Source: an uncultured Desulfobacterales bacterium
GTDB lineage: Bacteria > Desulfobacterota > Desulfobulbia > Desulfobulbales > Desulfocapsaceae
Direction of reading: 5' to 3'
NCBI GenBank assembly: GCA_937915545.1
Contig: CALGIJ010000006.1
Coordinates: 62,001 to 126,000 of the forward strand
DNA length: 64,000 bases
In this document: positions 15,701-26,231 of the stretch, piece by piece
Position numbering within the stretch: position 1 is the first letter of the stretch
Layout of the letters: every line of letters begins with the position of its first letter
Position numbers and translations under genes: made by a program
Notes under the pieces: generated by a model
Databases searched by the model: none
What the model was told of the DNA's origin: nothing
Seen by the model: the letters and a program-made list of their open reading frames with translations, nothing else

Positions 15701-18700
15701 GCCGAGGCTGGTGAAGTTGTCGGTGAGGCCGTAGGTGACGTTGTCGTTGTCGGCGCCGACGTTGAACAGGCCGGCCAGCGTGCCGGAGACGAGGGACGAG
15801 GCCTCGTCCATGCCAACCGAGCCGTCCTCGTTATAGCCGGCGGAAAAGTCGCCGTCGGTGAGGGCCATGTCGTCCTCTTCCACCGTGGCGACGATGGCAT
15901 CGACGTCCTCGGCGGCGCTCGGCCCGTCATCATTGATGTTGATGACCAGCTGCGGCGCGACGCTGTCGCCGTCGGCGTCGGTGAAGGTGAGGTCGAAGAT
16001 GTCCTGCACCTGGTCGCCGGTGCCGCGGTCGCTGTCGCCATCGGTGTTGTTGCTGCCACCCTTGTCGTTGTCGGGATGTACGAGGGTGTTGTTCTCCAGG
16101 GTGTAGTACCAGCGGCCGTCGTCATGAATCTCCAGCCGGCCGGCCTCGCTGAACACGGTGAGGAAGTCGCCGCTGCCGTCCATGAGCAGGGTCAGTGGCG
16201 CGCCGAGATTGCCGCCGGTGTTGGTGGTGGTGATGGCGTTGGCGTTGACGGTGAGGCTGCCCGGTTCGTCGGCGCCGCCGAAGACCTTCACGCCGCCGAC
16301 CCCGGTGAAGAGGTTGCCGCCCACCGTCAGCGGGGTGGCGCCGGGGTCGCTGCCGTCGGGCAGGCTCGACTCGTCCACCGCCGGCCCGACCTGCACGCGC
16401 AGCACGGTGTCGTCGTAGTCGGCGTCGCCCAGGCTGAGATCCTCGATACGGATCTCGCCGCCCTCCGGGGGTACGGCGTTGAGGAAGTTGCCGTTCTCGT
16501 CCTTGAAGTGCTCCTTGCCGTCGGCGTTGAGGGCCACGTCCATGTAGTAGACCGGTGTGCCGTAGCTGGTGGAGCCGTCGATCTCGAGAATCCACTGCGG
16601 CGCCGAGGGGTCGCCGGCATAAGCCGGGTTCTCGACGAAGCGCAAGTTGTTCAGGTCACCCAGGTCGGTGCTCGCGCCATTGGCGACGAGGAAGAATTTG
16701 GTGCCGGCGACAAAGTCGCCCATGGGGGTATTGGGGTCGAGCTGCCCCATGCCGCCGCCGACGGCGTCATTGCTGCTGGCGAGGAAGATCTTGGCGTCGA
16801 CGGGGTTGCCGTTCTCGTCGAGGCGGTAGGTGCCGATGATGTTGTCGAAACCGGCGAACTCGGAGACGAAGAAGGAGCTGCCGGAGAATGTCGCGTCAGG
16901 CACGTCGTCCTGCACCTTGACCACGAAAGCGCCGGTGGCGACGCCGGTGACGGTGTCGCCGTCGGCGTCGGTGGCGGTGATCACCGCGGAGAAGTCGATG
17001 CCGTCGACGCTGCCGTCGCCTGAGCGCAGGCTCCAGTTCTCACCGTCGCCAGCAACGTGGTCGAGCTGATCCTTGAGGTCAAACTTCCACGAGCCGTCAT
17101 CGTTGACCGCGAGGGTGAAGACCTCCCGGCCCGAACCGGTGGTGGCGGTGAGGGTGCTGCCGTCGGAAGAGTAAGAGAGTTGCTCGCCCTTGGAAGACAG
17201 CTCGCTCAGTGAATCAAGCAGGCCCTGGTCGGTGGTAATGCCTATGCGCAGCGCCTCGTCGGCGCCGCTGGCAAAGAGGGTGGCGAGGGAAGTGGCGCCG
17301 TCGCCATCGGTCTCGTCGCTGTCCAGCCCTTCTCCGGCCTCGCGCAACCCCTCGGAGAGGTCGCCCTCGCCCAGGCTGAGCCCGTCCTCGAGCACCTCGC
17401 CGACGATGGCCCTTGGCTCGACCAGGGCCATGGGCACGTCGTTTTCGACGTAGATCTTGACCAGGCCGGTGAGATCGATGGTGTCGTTGTCGGCGTCGCT
17501 GGCCTCGACAAACCTGCCGAGGTCGAAGCTGAGGTTGCTGTCGTCGTCCTTATACTTGCCGCTGTGGTCGAGCTGATCCTCGAGATCGAACGCATAAGCG
17601 CCATCGGCGGCGACGGTGAAGGTGAAGACGACGGTGCTCCCGGCGGTGGCGGTGAGGGTGTTGCCGCTGGTGTTGAAGTAGACCTTTTCGCCGTTCGACT
17701 TGAGGCCGGAGTCGACATTGCTCACATCCTTGAGCCGGAAGGTGAGGCTCTCGTCGGCGCCGGGCTTGACCGCGGCGGCCAGACTGCCGGTGACTTGCTC
17801 GACGTCGTCGTCCGAGTCGAGCAGACCGAGCGACTGGTCTCCGCCATCGCCGCGGTTGCCGAGGGCGTCCTCCTGAACAAAGATCTTCACCTTGGCGTCG
17901 CCCTCGGGAATATCGTTTTCCACCTTGACCACCAGCCTGTCGCCGAGATCGACGGTGTCGCCGTCATAGTCGCTGGCGACGACGAACTGGCCGAGGTCGG
18001 TGATACGGAGGAAGTTGTAGTCAGCCCCGAACTCGCCGGCATTGTGGTCCAACTGGTCGTCGAGATCGAACACCGCCCAGCCGCTGTTGCCGTCGACAGT
18101 CAAGGTAAAGATGACCTGCATGGCCTCCGGCGAACCGGTATAACCGGTGAGGGTGTTGCCATCGACACGGTAGTAGACGGTCTCACCCTTCGAGGTCAGG
18201 GAGGAGGCGTAGTCGCCGGCCATGGCGATGCCGAAGTCGCCCTGCCCCTCTTCGGGAACCTCCTCTGCCGGAGGCTGCCGGAGGGTCCAGGTGAGCTGTT
18301 CATCGGCGCCGGTCTTGACCAGCGAGGAGAGGTTGAAATAGGCGCGGTCGGTGGCCAGCAGGTTGCCGGCCCCCTCGAGGTTACCAGTGGAGGAGTCGCC
18401 ATCGGCATTGTTCCATGGGTTCCACGAGGGGTTGTCGTTGCCGAGGGCGTCTTCGGAGACGAAGAAGAAGGCTTGGCCGACGTGAACCAGCCGCGGCACG
18501 TCGTCGACGATGGTGAAGGTCAGCGCGCGATCGACAAAGCCGGTACTGTCGCCGTCGCTGTCGGTGGCGACGATTGCCGCCCCCAGGGCGAGGTCGGCGA
18601 CACTCTCGCCGTCGCCGGAGAGCAACAGGGTGTTTTCGCCGTCGCCTTCGACATGATCCAACTGGTCGAGCAGGGTAAAAGTATAGCTGCCGTCTGGCTG

Positions 18701-20203
18701 CACGTCGAGGGTGAAGACGAGGCGGTCGCCCCCCTGTCCCTCTCCAGGGAATTCCTGCGTTCTTGCCGCCAGGGCCACCTCTCCCTCAGGGGGCGGCTCG
18801 AGGCGTACCCATGCCTCGAGGGTGGTGCCGTTGACGTTCATCTCGTAGGTGATCATGCCTCCCTTGGAATAGAGCTCCGGCAGGCCGGGGGGGATGACGA
18901 TCGAGAAGGTGCCGGGGTTGTCGGCGCCCATATCCACCAGGGAAGCGAGGGAGCCGGTAACGACATGGGCGTCGGGCTGAGTGTCGTCCTCGGGGCCATC
19001 GAAGGGGTCGGGGTTGCCGTCGGAGCCCTCCACGGGGCTGGCGCCGGGGCTGTAGTTGTCGAGGGCTTCCTCTTCGAGGACGCGGGCGATTGCGGCATCC
19101 CTGGCCTCGGGGCCGTCGTCATAGATGTCGATGGTCAGGCTACCGGGACCGGCCGGGGTGCCATTGCCGTCGATGACGATGATCGAGAAGGGATCGGAGA
19201 CGATATCGTCGCTGCCGGTCTGTCCGGCGTTGGGGTGGCTGACGTTGTCGTCAAGGATATACGTCCACGCCCCGGTGCCGTCTATGACCAGGGTGCCATA
19301 CTGGCCAACGACATTAACAGTATTGGCGGGGTTGCCGTCGATGGGAATGGTTTCCGTGCCGCTGCCGTCGAAGTTGGTAAAGGTCAGGCTGCCGGGGCCG
19401 TCGGGCCCGAAATCGACACCGAGGTCGGCCAGGGTACCGGAGGTGACCAGACGATCAGGGTCAAAACTTTCATCCTGCTCGGCATTGTCGGGATTGGTGC
19501 CGTCGTCGAGGTTTTCTTCGTCGAGAATCCGCAGTGCCGAACCGACGCTTGGCGCGAAATCAACCGGCGGCGGGGGCGGAGGAGGCGGAATAATTGGCGG
19601 CTCAGCTGGGGGAAGCGGGGCATCGGCCGGGGCCGGTTCCTCGGCGGGAGCAATGGCGGCAAACACAACCGGTTCCTCAGGCTCCTCGAACTGCGGGGCC
19701 AGGGGGTCGAGGAAGTTCAGGCCGACACCGGTGGTCTCGGCGCCGGAGGTCGGGGTGACCGCGGCCCCGGTGAGGTCGAACTCGACATAGGAGCTGCCGC
19801 CGCCGTCATCGGCCGGGCCGGCTGCCGCCGGGCCTGCCGCGGTCGGCTCGAAGTCGGTGGTTGGGTCGAAGTCACCGGCGATCAGGGCCTGCTGCACCTG
19901 CTCCACTTCGGCCACCGCTTCGCTGAAGTCTCCAGGCTCGCCGGGGAAGAGGTCGGCGTCGACGAGCACCTCGGACATACGCCCCAGATCGAGACGGGTG
20001 CCGAGGCCGTCTTCGAGAACGATGCTAACCATGCCATCGCCGCCGGTGATGATGCGCTCGCCCATAAAGACCGGGCTGCCCACCTCAAGGATGCGCATAC
20101 TGCCGTCGCTTGCCTGGGCCTGGACGGTGCCGTTCACCACCATCACCTTGCCAACCGCCGGGGAACCTGAGCCGCTATTGTTAATGGTCGCTGTCGTCGC
20201 CAT
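12767..20203 (-). CDS. LapA-like RTX surface adhesin with retention module and von Willebrand A domain
   Basis: This 2478-residue protein begins with a retention-module-like region (about 1-120), with the LapG-type motif TAAG at 121-124, then a proline-rich linker (about 185-215). A VCBS/T1SS-143-like array follows, with six copies of a block reading roughly S-x-G-x4-Y-x5-TL-x-A then DGSW-x-FDL-x-D-x-LDH. A von Willebrand A domain starts near residue 1619 with MIDAS motif DKSGS. RTX nonapeptides of the GGxGxD type span about 2339-2425. The protein is acidic, with few or no cysteines. By family it would be exported by a type I system and held in the outer membrane until a LapG protease cuts it. 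No matching ABC transporter, membrane-fusion protein, LapD or LapG gene is in the window. GGAGGGAGG precedes the ATG. Confidence 0.9.
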   Translation of the reverse strand: MATTATINNSGSGSPAVGKVMVVNGTVQAQASDGSMRILEVGSPVFMGERIITGGDGMVSIVLEDGLGTRLDLGRMSEVLVDADLFPGEPGDFSEAVAEVEQVQQALIAGDFDPTTDFEPTAAGPAAAGPADDGGGSSYVEFDLTGAAVTPTSGAETTGVGLNFLDPLAPQFEEPEEPVVFAAIAPAEEPAPADAPLPPAEPPIIPPPPPPPPVDFAPSVGSALRILDEENLDDGTNPDNAEQDESFDPDRLVTSGTLADLGVDFGPDGPGSLTFTNFDGSGTETIPIDGNPANTVNVVGQYGTLVIDGTGAWTYILDDNVSHPNAGQTGSDDIVSDPFSIIVIDGNGTPAGPGSLTIDIYDDGPEARDAAIARVLEEEALDNYSPGASPVEGSDGNPDPFDGPEDDTQPDAHVVTGSLASLVDMGADNPGTFSIVIPPGLPELYSKGGMITYEMNVNGTTLEAWVRLEPPPEGEVALAARTQEFPGEGQGGDRLVFTLDVQPDGSYTFTLLDQLDHVEGDGENTLLLSGDGESVADLALGAAIVATDSDGDSTGFVDRALTFTIVDDVPRLVHVGQAFFFVSEDALGNDNPSWNPWNNADGDSSTGNLEGAGNLLATDRAYFNLSSLVKTGADEQLTWTLRQPPAEEVPEEGQGDFGIAMAGDYASSLTSKGETVYYRVDGNTLTGYTGSPEAMQVIFTLTVDGNSGWAVFDLDDQLDHNAGEFGADYNFLRITDLGQFVVASDYDGDTVDLGDRLVVKVENDIPEGDAKVKIFVQEDALGNRGDGGDQSLGLLDSDDDVEQVTGSLAAAVKPGADESLTFRLKDVSNVDSGLKSNGEKVYFNTSGNTLTATAGSTVVFTFTVAADGAYAFDLEDQLDHSGKYKDDDSNLSFDLGRFVEASDADNDTIDLTGLVKIYVENDVPMALVEPRAIVGEVLEDGLSLGEGDLSEGLREAGEGLDSDETDGDGATSLATLFASGADEALRIGITTDQGLLDSLSELSSKGEQLSYSSDGSTLTATTGSGREVFTLAVNDDGSWKFDLKDQLDHVAGDGENWSLRSGDGSVDGIDFSAVITATDADGDTVTGVATGAFVVKVQDDVPDATFSGSSFFVSEFAGFDNIIGTYRLDENGNPVDAKIFLASSNDAVGGGMGQLDPNTPMGDFVAGTKFFLVANGASTDLGDLNNLRFVENPAYAGDPSAPQWILEIDGSTSYGTPVYYMDVALNADGKEHFKDENGNFLNAVPPEGGEIRIEDLSLGDADYDDTVLRVQVGPAVDESSLPDGSDPGATPLTVGGNLFTGVGGVKVFGGADEPGSLTVNANAITTTNTGGNLGAPLTLLMDGSGDFLTVFSEAGRLEIHDDGRWYYTLENNTLVHPDNDKGGSNNTDGDSDRGTGDQVQDIFDLTFTDADGDSVAPQLVININDDGPSAAEDVDAIVATVEEDDMALTDGDFSAGYNEDGSVGMDEASSLVSGTLAGLFNVGADNDNVTYGLTDNFTSLGDLQSKGQPLSYDIVRDGSGDTLVATSAGGNEVFTLHVNGDGSWAFDLKDQLDHELDGNTEGYVLKGSTAPDGEGIDFSSALMVTDADGDTALGAADNSFVVKVQDDIPVAREVETVPANLNLVLILDKSGSMGDNKIKFDGTDGITRMAALQTAVVGLLGELDSSAAENVRVHIVAYDTEAQAIGTFNIRSNGAGGIDLVDATTQVNAINAGGFTNYEAGYQQALHWVNTGNPLTSADVGGQEVINQVIFISDGDPNRWNDPDYDGTNHHPQGSSTSTAMAQVSNEITLLAAWADSVRAIGINVSGTQDNRLDTLDSTGDALNIDDGNDLVAVLPQLLVTTTPLITATVLEDGLDAAIPGDDDNATGNKESGETSDDDQTGGLSGQNLAALFTVGADEELTFSMAHVSDGLPRLYSGGQPVEYSFSSNTLTAHVGGETVFTFTINEDGSWHFDLDGPLDHVAGDGENLELLSGDDMNEAITGIDLSALVVASDADGDTVTANRGAFVISVEDDMPEAVAPAYDAILASEAGNSLVADLNLEAGADGYKAVVINPLDKEGNPVEEGDKVYSNGEKLIVNGKDVTWQESDGRWSAVARGGVVLFTVAPEVVAGAFTGNYTVEQVNDFATEKNFFLKFSTQAGAPVEEKVFVSDGVKMVVTADSPSADPDLVNPSNQGLGVDNNLINEVNGVPETLKFVFSGLDDQPLDMTQVTLEFDHLDNPPHDGLNNAEHATWKAYSYDDDNNRVEVGSGSFPGITGGTSTDVEYTVKIDGGDTTFQELEVSIISPDTAEGFRIESIKGEYEENTEYVFDFQAEVTDGDGDSATTEFSVTFETDDVLDGGDGAEVIAGSSLSDVIEGGGGDDIVIGGAGDDTIDGGEGDDVLFGGEGEDTLAGGEGNDTLVGGPGKDALDGEEGEDTLFPDDGNVDDGVVDQMTGGGNVAETDTFVDPGNNDTATDFNGAADIDLETLIPPPEEPVV
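12940..13190 (-). repeat. RTX calcium-binding nonapeptide repeats in the adhesin
   Basis: The translated segment contains about eight consecutive GGxGxD-type units (for example GGAGDDTID, GGEGDDVLF, GGEGNDTLV). These form calcium-binding beta rolls in type I secreted proteins and mark the C-terminal secretion region. Confidence 0.85.
14160..19120 (-). repeat. T1SS-143-like domain array in the adhesin
   Basis: Six diverged copies share a strand beginning LxSxG (near 18860, 18190, 17695, 17180, 15680 and 14445) followed by a DGSWxFDL and LDH strand. Two VCBS-like units without that motif are interspersed. The von Willebrand A domain (about 14690-15346) is inserted between the fifth and sixth copies. 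Copies are too diverged at DNA level to suggest recent recombination, judged by eye. Confidence 0.7.
19832..19843 (-). other. Predicted LapG cleavage motif TAAG in the adhesin N terminus
   Basis: Codons for Thr-Ala-Ala-Gly occupy residues 121-124. The TAAG motif of Pseudomonas LapA, cut between its two alanines, lies at a similar distance from the N terminus. A second AAAG sequence follows four residues later. Cleavage here is inferred. Confidence 0.6.
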
Positions 20204-20283
20204 GGTGTCCTCCCTCTCTTGGGTTATGCAGTTTCCTGCAGGATATAAGAGGGACGATATGGCAGATGCGGCGGGAGGAAATT

Positions 20284-20295
20284 GTACCTTGGTAC
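20284..20295. promoter_or_regulatory. Short dyad upstream of the adhesin gene
   Basis: GTACC-TT-GGTAC lies 81 bases upstream of the adhesin ATG, in an AT-richer stretch that also contains TTGACG on the minus strand. It could be an operator, but no regulator is assigned and no good -10 was found. Confidence 0.3.
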
Positions 20296-20417
20296 TAAGA
20301 GTCGTTCTTAAATAACAATTCCCGTCAAAATTTTCCCCCGACCGGCGGCCTCGCGGCCGGAGAAGACGGCTGATGCGCAGGGGCGAAGCACGAGACCGGC
20401 GACCTTTGCCTCGTCCG

Positions 20418-20448
20418 CCGCCGCCATGCCCTGGGGCGATGGCGGCGG
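20418..20448 (-). terminator. GC-rich hairpin after the D-lactate-dehydrogenase-type gene
   Basis: CCGCCGCCAT and ATGGCGGCGG form a perfect 10-pair stem around an 11-base loop, 9 bases downstream of the stop codon on the minus strand. There is no T-tract, so its function as a terminator is uncertain. Confidence 0.4.
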
Positions 20449-20456
20449 GGTGCGGT

Positions 20457-23282
<2,826 letters not shown>

Positions 23283-23323
23283 GCTTTTCCTCCCGGCGTC
23301 TGGCGCCTCAAAATATACCTGGT

Positions 23324-24688
23324 TCAGGTGCGAAACTCCCTGGTGGTGCGGGCCGAGCTTTCCGCCAGCTTCTCGACACTCGCCGAGGTGTGGGAGATCT
23401 CCTGCACCGCCTCGTCGACCGAGACCGCGGCGACGGTGACATCGTCGGCCATCCTTGCCATCTCCTCGGCATAGTGGGCAGCCTTGGACACCTTGTCGTT
23501 ACAGTAATTGATCTTGTCGCTGGCGGCGGCCAGGGTCTTGGCGATCTCCTGCACCGTCGCCGACTGTTCTTCCACCGCCCCGGCAATGGTGGCAACGATA
23601 GAGCTGTTGTCGGTGACCATCTCCGCCGCCGCCTTGATGCCGGCGATGGTCGACTGCGTCACCCCCTGCACGTGCTCGATGCGCTCCTGGATCTCGGTGG
23701 CCGCCCGCGCCGTCTGCTTGGCCAGTTCCTTGATCTCGTTGGCGACTACCGCGAAGCCCTTGCCGGCCTCCCCGGCCCGGGCCGCCTCGATGGTGGCGTT
23801 TAGCGCCAGCAGGTTGACCTGATCGGAGATGGTGGTGATGACCTCGGTGACCTTGCTGATCTCCTCCCCGGCCTGGCCGAGGACAGCCACCTCGCGCTCG
23901 AGCTGCTCCATCTTCTCCCTGGCCCGCTCGGTGTTGCCATGGGCGCGTCCGGAGGTCGAGGCGATCTCCTCGACGGTGGCGGTCAGCTCGCCGACAGCGT
24001 CGGAAACGTTGCCGATGTTTGCCGCCGAATCTTCCATCGCCGCCGAAATGTCGCGCATGTCGCGGTTCATATAGCCGGCGGAGCGAAAGACGGTCTGCGA
24101 GATGCTCTTGGTGCTGGCCGCCTTGTCCTCGATGGTGCGCAAGGAGCTGTGTATGCCCCCGGCGGAGCCGGCGAGCTCGTCGGCTTCGCGTTGCAGCTTC
24201 TGCACCACCTTCTGCAGCTTCGCGACGAAGGTGTTGAAATAGCTTGCCACCATGCCCGGCTCGTCCTCCCCGGAGACGCTCAGGCGGCGGCTCAGGTCGG
24301 CGTCGCCGGAGCTGATCTGCTGCAGGCCCGCCGCCACCTCCTGCAAGGGCCGGGCGATGAAGCTGGCGACCACCCAGGCGCCGACGGCGGCGAAAATGAT
24401 GACCGCGCCGACGATGGAGAAGAGCAGCACCGAGGCAGTGGCGATCTTCTTGTCCGCCCGGGCGGCCAGATCGCCCACCAGCCGTTGCCCGTCAGCAGCG
24501 CTGGACAGGGCGGTCGTGTCGCTCTTGGTGGCCAGCGCCGCCAGCAGTTCGCCCTCGGTGGTGCTCTTGAAGTCCTTCAGCAGGTAGAGAGACAGTATGG
24601 TCATGAGGACGCCAAAAGCAATGGTCGAGGGGATGACAAAGGCGGCGATTTTGGTGCGAATGGAAAGATTGCGGAAAAACGTCAACAT
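23324..24688 (-). CDS. Methyl-accepting chemotaxis protein with short periplasmic region
   Basis: This 454-residue chemoreceptor has membrane helices at about 13-35 and 80-105. The roughly 45-residue periplasmic segment between them is too short for a normal ligand-binding domain. HAMP (about 103-155) and the signalling domain follow. The highly conserved hairpin tip is visible as EISKVTEVITTISDQVNLLALNATIEAARAG with GFAVVANEIKELA. The protein stops about 35 residues after the last helix without a CheR-binding pentapeptide. GGAG precedes the ATG. It may sense membrane or redox state, or work with a partner. It lies 41 bases upstream of the lactate dehydrogenase gene, so co-transcription is plausible and would fit lactate or energy taxis. 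Confidence 0.92.
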   Translation of the reverse strand: MLTFFRNLSIRTKIAAFVIPSTIAFGVLMTILSLYLLKDFKSTTEGELLAALATKSDTTALSSAADGQRLVGDLAARADKKIATASVLLFSIVGAVIIFAAVGAWVVASFIARPLQEVAAGLQQISSGDADLSRRLSVSGEDEPGMVASYFNTFVAKLQKVVQKLQREADELAGSAGGIHSSLRTIEDKAASTKSISQTVFRSAGYMNRDMRDISAAMEDSAANIGNVSDAVGELTATVEEIASTSGRAHGNTERAREKMEQLEREVAVLGQAGEEISKVTEVITTISDQVNLLALNATIEAARAGEAGKGFAVVANEIKELAKQTARAATEIQERIEHVQGVTQSTIAGIKAAAEMVTDNSSIVATIAGAVEEQSATVQEIAKTLAAASDKINYCNDKVSKAAHYAEEMARMADDVTVAAVSVDEAVQEISHTSASVEKLAESSARTTREFRT

Positions 24689-24768
24689 ACCTGCTCCGAA
24701 ACACTATTGAGAGTCCATGGACGACGGAAACCCCCTAAGGTTCCCGCGGAAACGGCCCCGGCCGACAC

Positions 24769-24798
24769 GGCCGCCTTTGCCGATTGTCAAAGGCGGCC
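24769..24798. other. Perfect inverted repeat between the chemoreceptor and Lrp-like genes
   Basis: GGCCGCCTTTG and CAAAGGCGGCC form an 11-pair stem around an 8-base loop, 67 bases upstream of the small Lrp-domain gene. No T-tract follows on the plus strand. It may be a leader hairpin or an operator. Confidence 0.35.
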
Positions 24799-24865
24799 AA
24801 AGAGGATACTATCTCTTGGCGAAGAAGTGAACGATCAGTTAACCACCACCCCCGTGAAAAACGCC

Positions 24866-25141
24866 ATGGTCACCTCGATTATCCTGATGAACGTCGAACG
24901 GATGAAGATAAACGAAGTAGCGGAAGAGCTCAAAGCCCTACCGGGCATTTCCGAGGTATATTCGGTGAGTGGCAACTACGATCTGGTGGCCGTCGTCCGG
25001 GTCCCTGACAACGATGCCCTCGCCGATCTGGTGACCAGGAAGATGCGCGGCTTCACCGCCATCCTGAAGACCGAGACCATGCTCGCCTTCAAGACCTTTT
25101 CGCGCCACGACCTGGAATCGATGTTCGCCGTCGGCATGTAG
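24866..25141 (+). CDS. Stand-alone Lrp/AsnC ligand-binding (RAM) domain protein
   Basis: This 91-residue protein is a single alpha-beta RAM domain, the effector-binding half of Lrp/AsnC regulators, without a DNA-binding domain. It shows MVTSIILMNVER, then GISEVYSVSGNYDLVAVVRV, the usual strand and effector loop, and a final TMLAFKTFSRHD. The ATG at 24866 gives the normal length for such proteins; in-frame GTG codons at 24854 and 24827 are possible alternatives, and no start has a strong Shine-Dalgarno. Related proteins bind amino acids or form oligomers. What this one regulates is unknown. It is divergent from the chemoreceptor gene and convergent with the response regulator gene. Confidence 0.82.
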   Translation: MVTSIILMNVERMKINEVAEELKALPGISEVYSVSGNYDLVAVVRVPDNDALADLVTRKMRGFTAILKTETMLAFKTFSRHDLESMFAVGM

Positions 25142-25169
25142 CCGCGGCGCCTGCGGGAAGGGGTGCGGC

Positions 25170-25748
25170 CTATTTGTTGCCACAGCCCGGGCAGGCGGAA
25201 ACGATGAAGCGCGGGTCGGCGCCGTTGTCGAGGATGTCGTCGTAGCCGTGCCACTCGCCGTCGAAGGGGCTGTAGACCTTGCGGCAGGTGCGGCAGCACT
25301 CGATGCCGTTTTCGAGCATCTCCACCTGGTCGAGGGCCTCTTTCAGCTCGGCCACGGTCTCCGCCAGGGAGAGCTGGGCGCGCACCAGACGCTCCGCCAC
25401 CCGCACCCGAGCCCGCAGTTCGTTGTCGTTGAAAGGCTTGGTCATGTAGTCGTCGGCCCCGGCGTCGAAGCCCTTGACGATATCCGTCTTGCTGTCGCGG
25501 GAGGTGAGCAGGATGACATAGGGCGCGGTTTCCGTCAGCCGCTCCTTGGCCAGCCGGCACACCTCGACCCCGTCGAGCTCCGGCATCTCCCAGTCGAGGA
25601 TGGCGATCTGCGGCCCCTCTTCCTTCTGCATGGCCGCCCAGGCGGCGTTGCCGTCGACCACGCTCTCCACCCGGTAGCCCCAGCTTTCGAGGCATACCTG
25701 CACCATCATGCGCGTGGTGAATTCGTCTTCTGCGATCAAGATCTTCAA
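25170..25748 (-). CDS. Response regulator with receiver domain and C-terminal zinc-ribbon-like tail
   Basis: The receiver domain (about 1-120) shows the acidic pair in IAEDE, phospho-acceptor Asp in AILDWEMPELDG, and the switch Thr/Lys in LLTSRDS and DDYMTKPFN. A short helical linker (about 120-155) follows. The tail then has C-x2-C (CRTCRKVYSP) and, about 33 residues later, C-x2-C (CPGCGNK), which looks like a zinc ribbon. There is no DNA-binding or enzymatic output domain. The TTG at 25748-25746 is preferred because GGGGGGA stands 6 bases upstream; an ATG at 25772 has no Shine-Dalgarno. The partner kinase is not encoded next to it. Confidence 0.85.
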   Translation of the reverse strand: MKILIAEDEFTTRMMVQVCLESWGYRVESVVDGNAAWAAMQKEEGPQIAILDWEMPELDGVEVCRLAKERLTETAPYVILLTSRDSKTDIVKGFDAGADDYMTKPFNDNELRARVRVAERLVRAQLSLAETVAELKEALDQVEMLENGIECCRTCRKVYSPFDGEWHGYDDILDNGADPRFIVSACPGCGNK

Positions 25749-26231
25749 AAATTTTCCCCCCAGGTTTGTCATGCGGCGGCAGCATCAGCCCGCCCGTCGC
25801 CCCCTTGCCCTGCGGCGTTGGCAAGCCGCCTGTCACGGCACGCTCCCCGGCGGGGAACGCCGCCGCGACACCGTCCCGGGAGGCGACCTACCGCAACCCT
25901 GGGGCGGGATTTTCCGAAAGCGGCCGCCGGCAGCCCTCAGCGAACCGTTAACTGCAGCAAATCACAGGCGTTTTCACTGCCACTTCTTGACTTTTTACCA
26001 TCGCGGTGTCATTACATCAACAAGTAATGCAGTGTGCCAAAAAAATGCCGGTTGAAGCGATCTCCGGCAGAGCCAACGAGAGAGGAAGGCGATGGGCGAA
26101 AGAGTGACACAGGTCAGGCGGCCAGGAACCTGCGGCGGCCAGATTATTTGCAAACAATCCCGCCCCTTGCCCCTCTGCCTCCGCCACCTGGCCTGCGCAG
26201 CCGGCACCGGCCTCTCGCGCAGGAGACGCCG
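25749..26231. other. Intergenic region upstream of nudC
   Basis: This stretch of about 480 bases holds an AT-richer segment (about 25980-26050) with an ATTAC/GTAAT dyad, TTGACT at 25987 without a good -10, and no convincing gene. An upstream extension of the nudC frame to 26034 has no Shine-Dalgarno and no family similarity. Confidence 0.5.
26011..26028. promoter_or_regulatory. ATTAC-N8-GTAAT dyad upstream of nudC
   Basis: ATTAC (26011-26015) and GTAAT (26024-26028) are perfect inverted half-sites, extended by one more pair (C and G). A similar dyad with 9-base spacing occurs at 29281-29299, upstream of the acyl-CoA ligase gene. The two flank the nudC and sigma-54 activator gene pair, so they may be binding sites for that activator. 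This is inferred from position. Confidence 0.4.

Noticed and set aside
13511..17023. 1170-codon plus-strand frame antisense to the adhesin
   Set aside because: Repetitive Val/Gly/Ala/Asp composition mirrors the acidic repeats on the other strand; no start signal or domain.
26121..26133. GCCAGGAACCTGC, resembling the B12-box of cobalamin riboswitches
   Set aside because: One base short of the consensus and lacking the other conserved stems; it precedes nudC, not a cobalamin gene.
26137..26151. GG/GC pair resembling a sigma-54 promoter before nudC
   Set aside because: The spacing is 11 bases instead of the strictly required 10.
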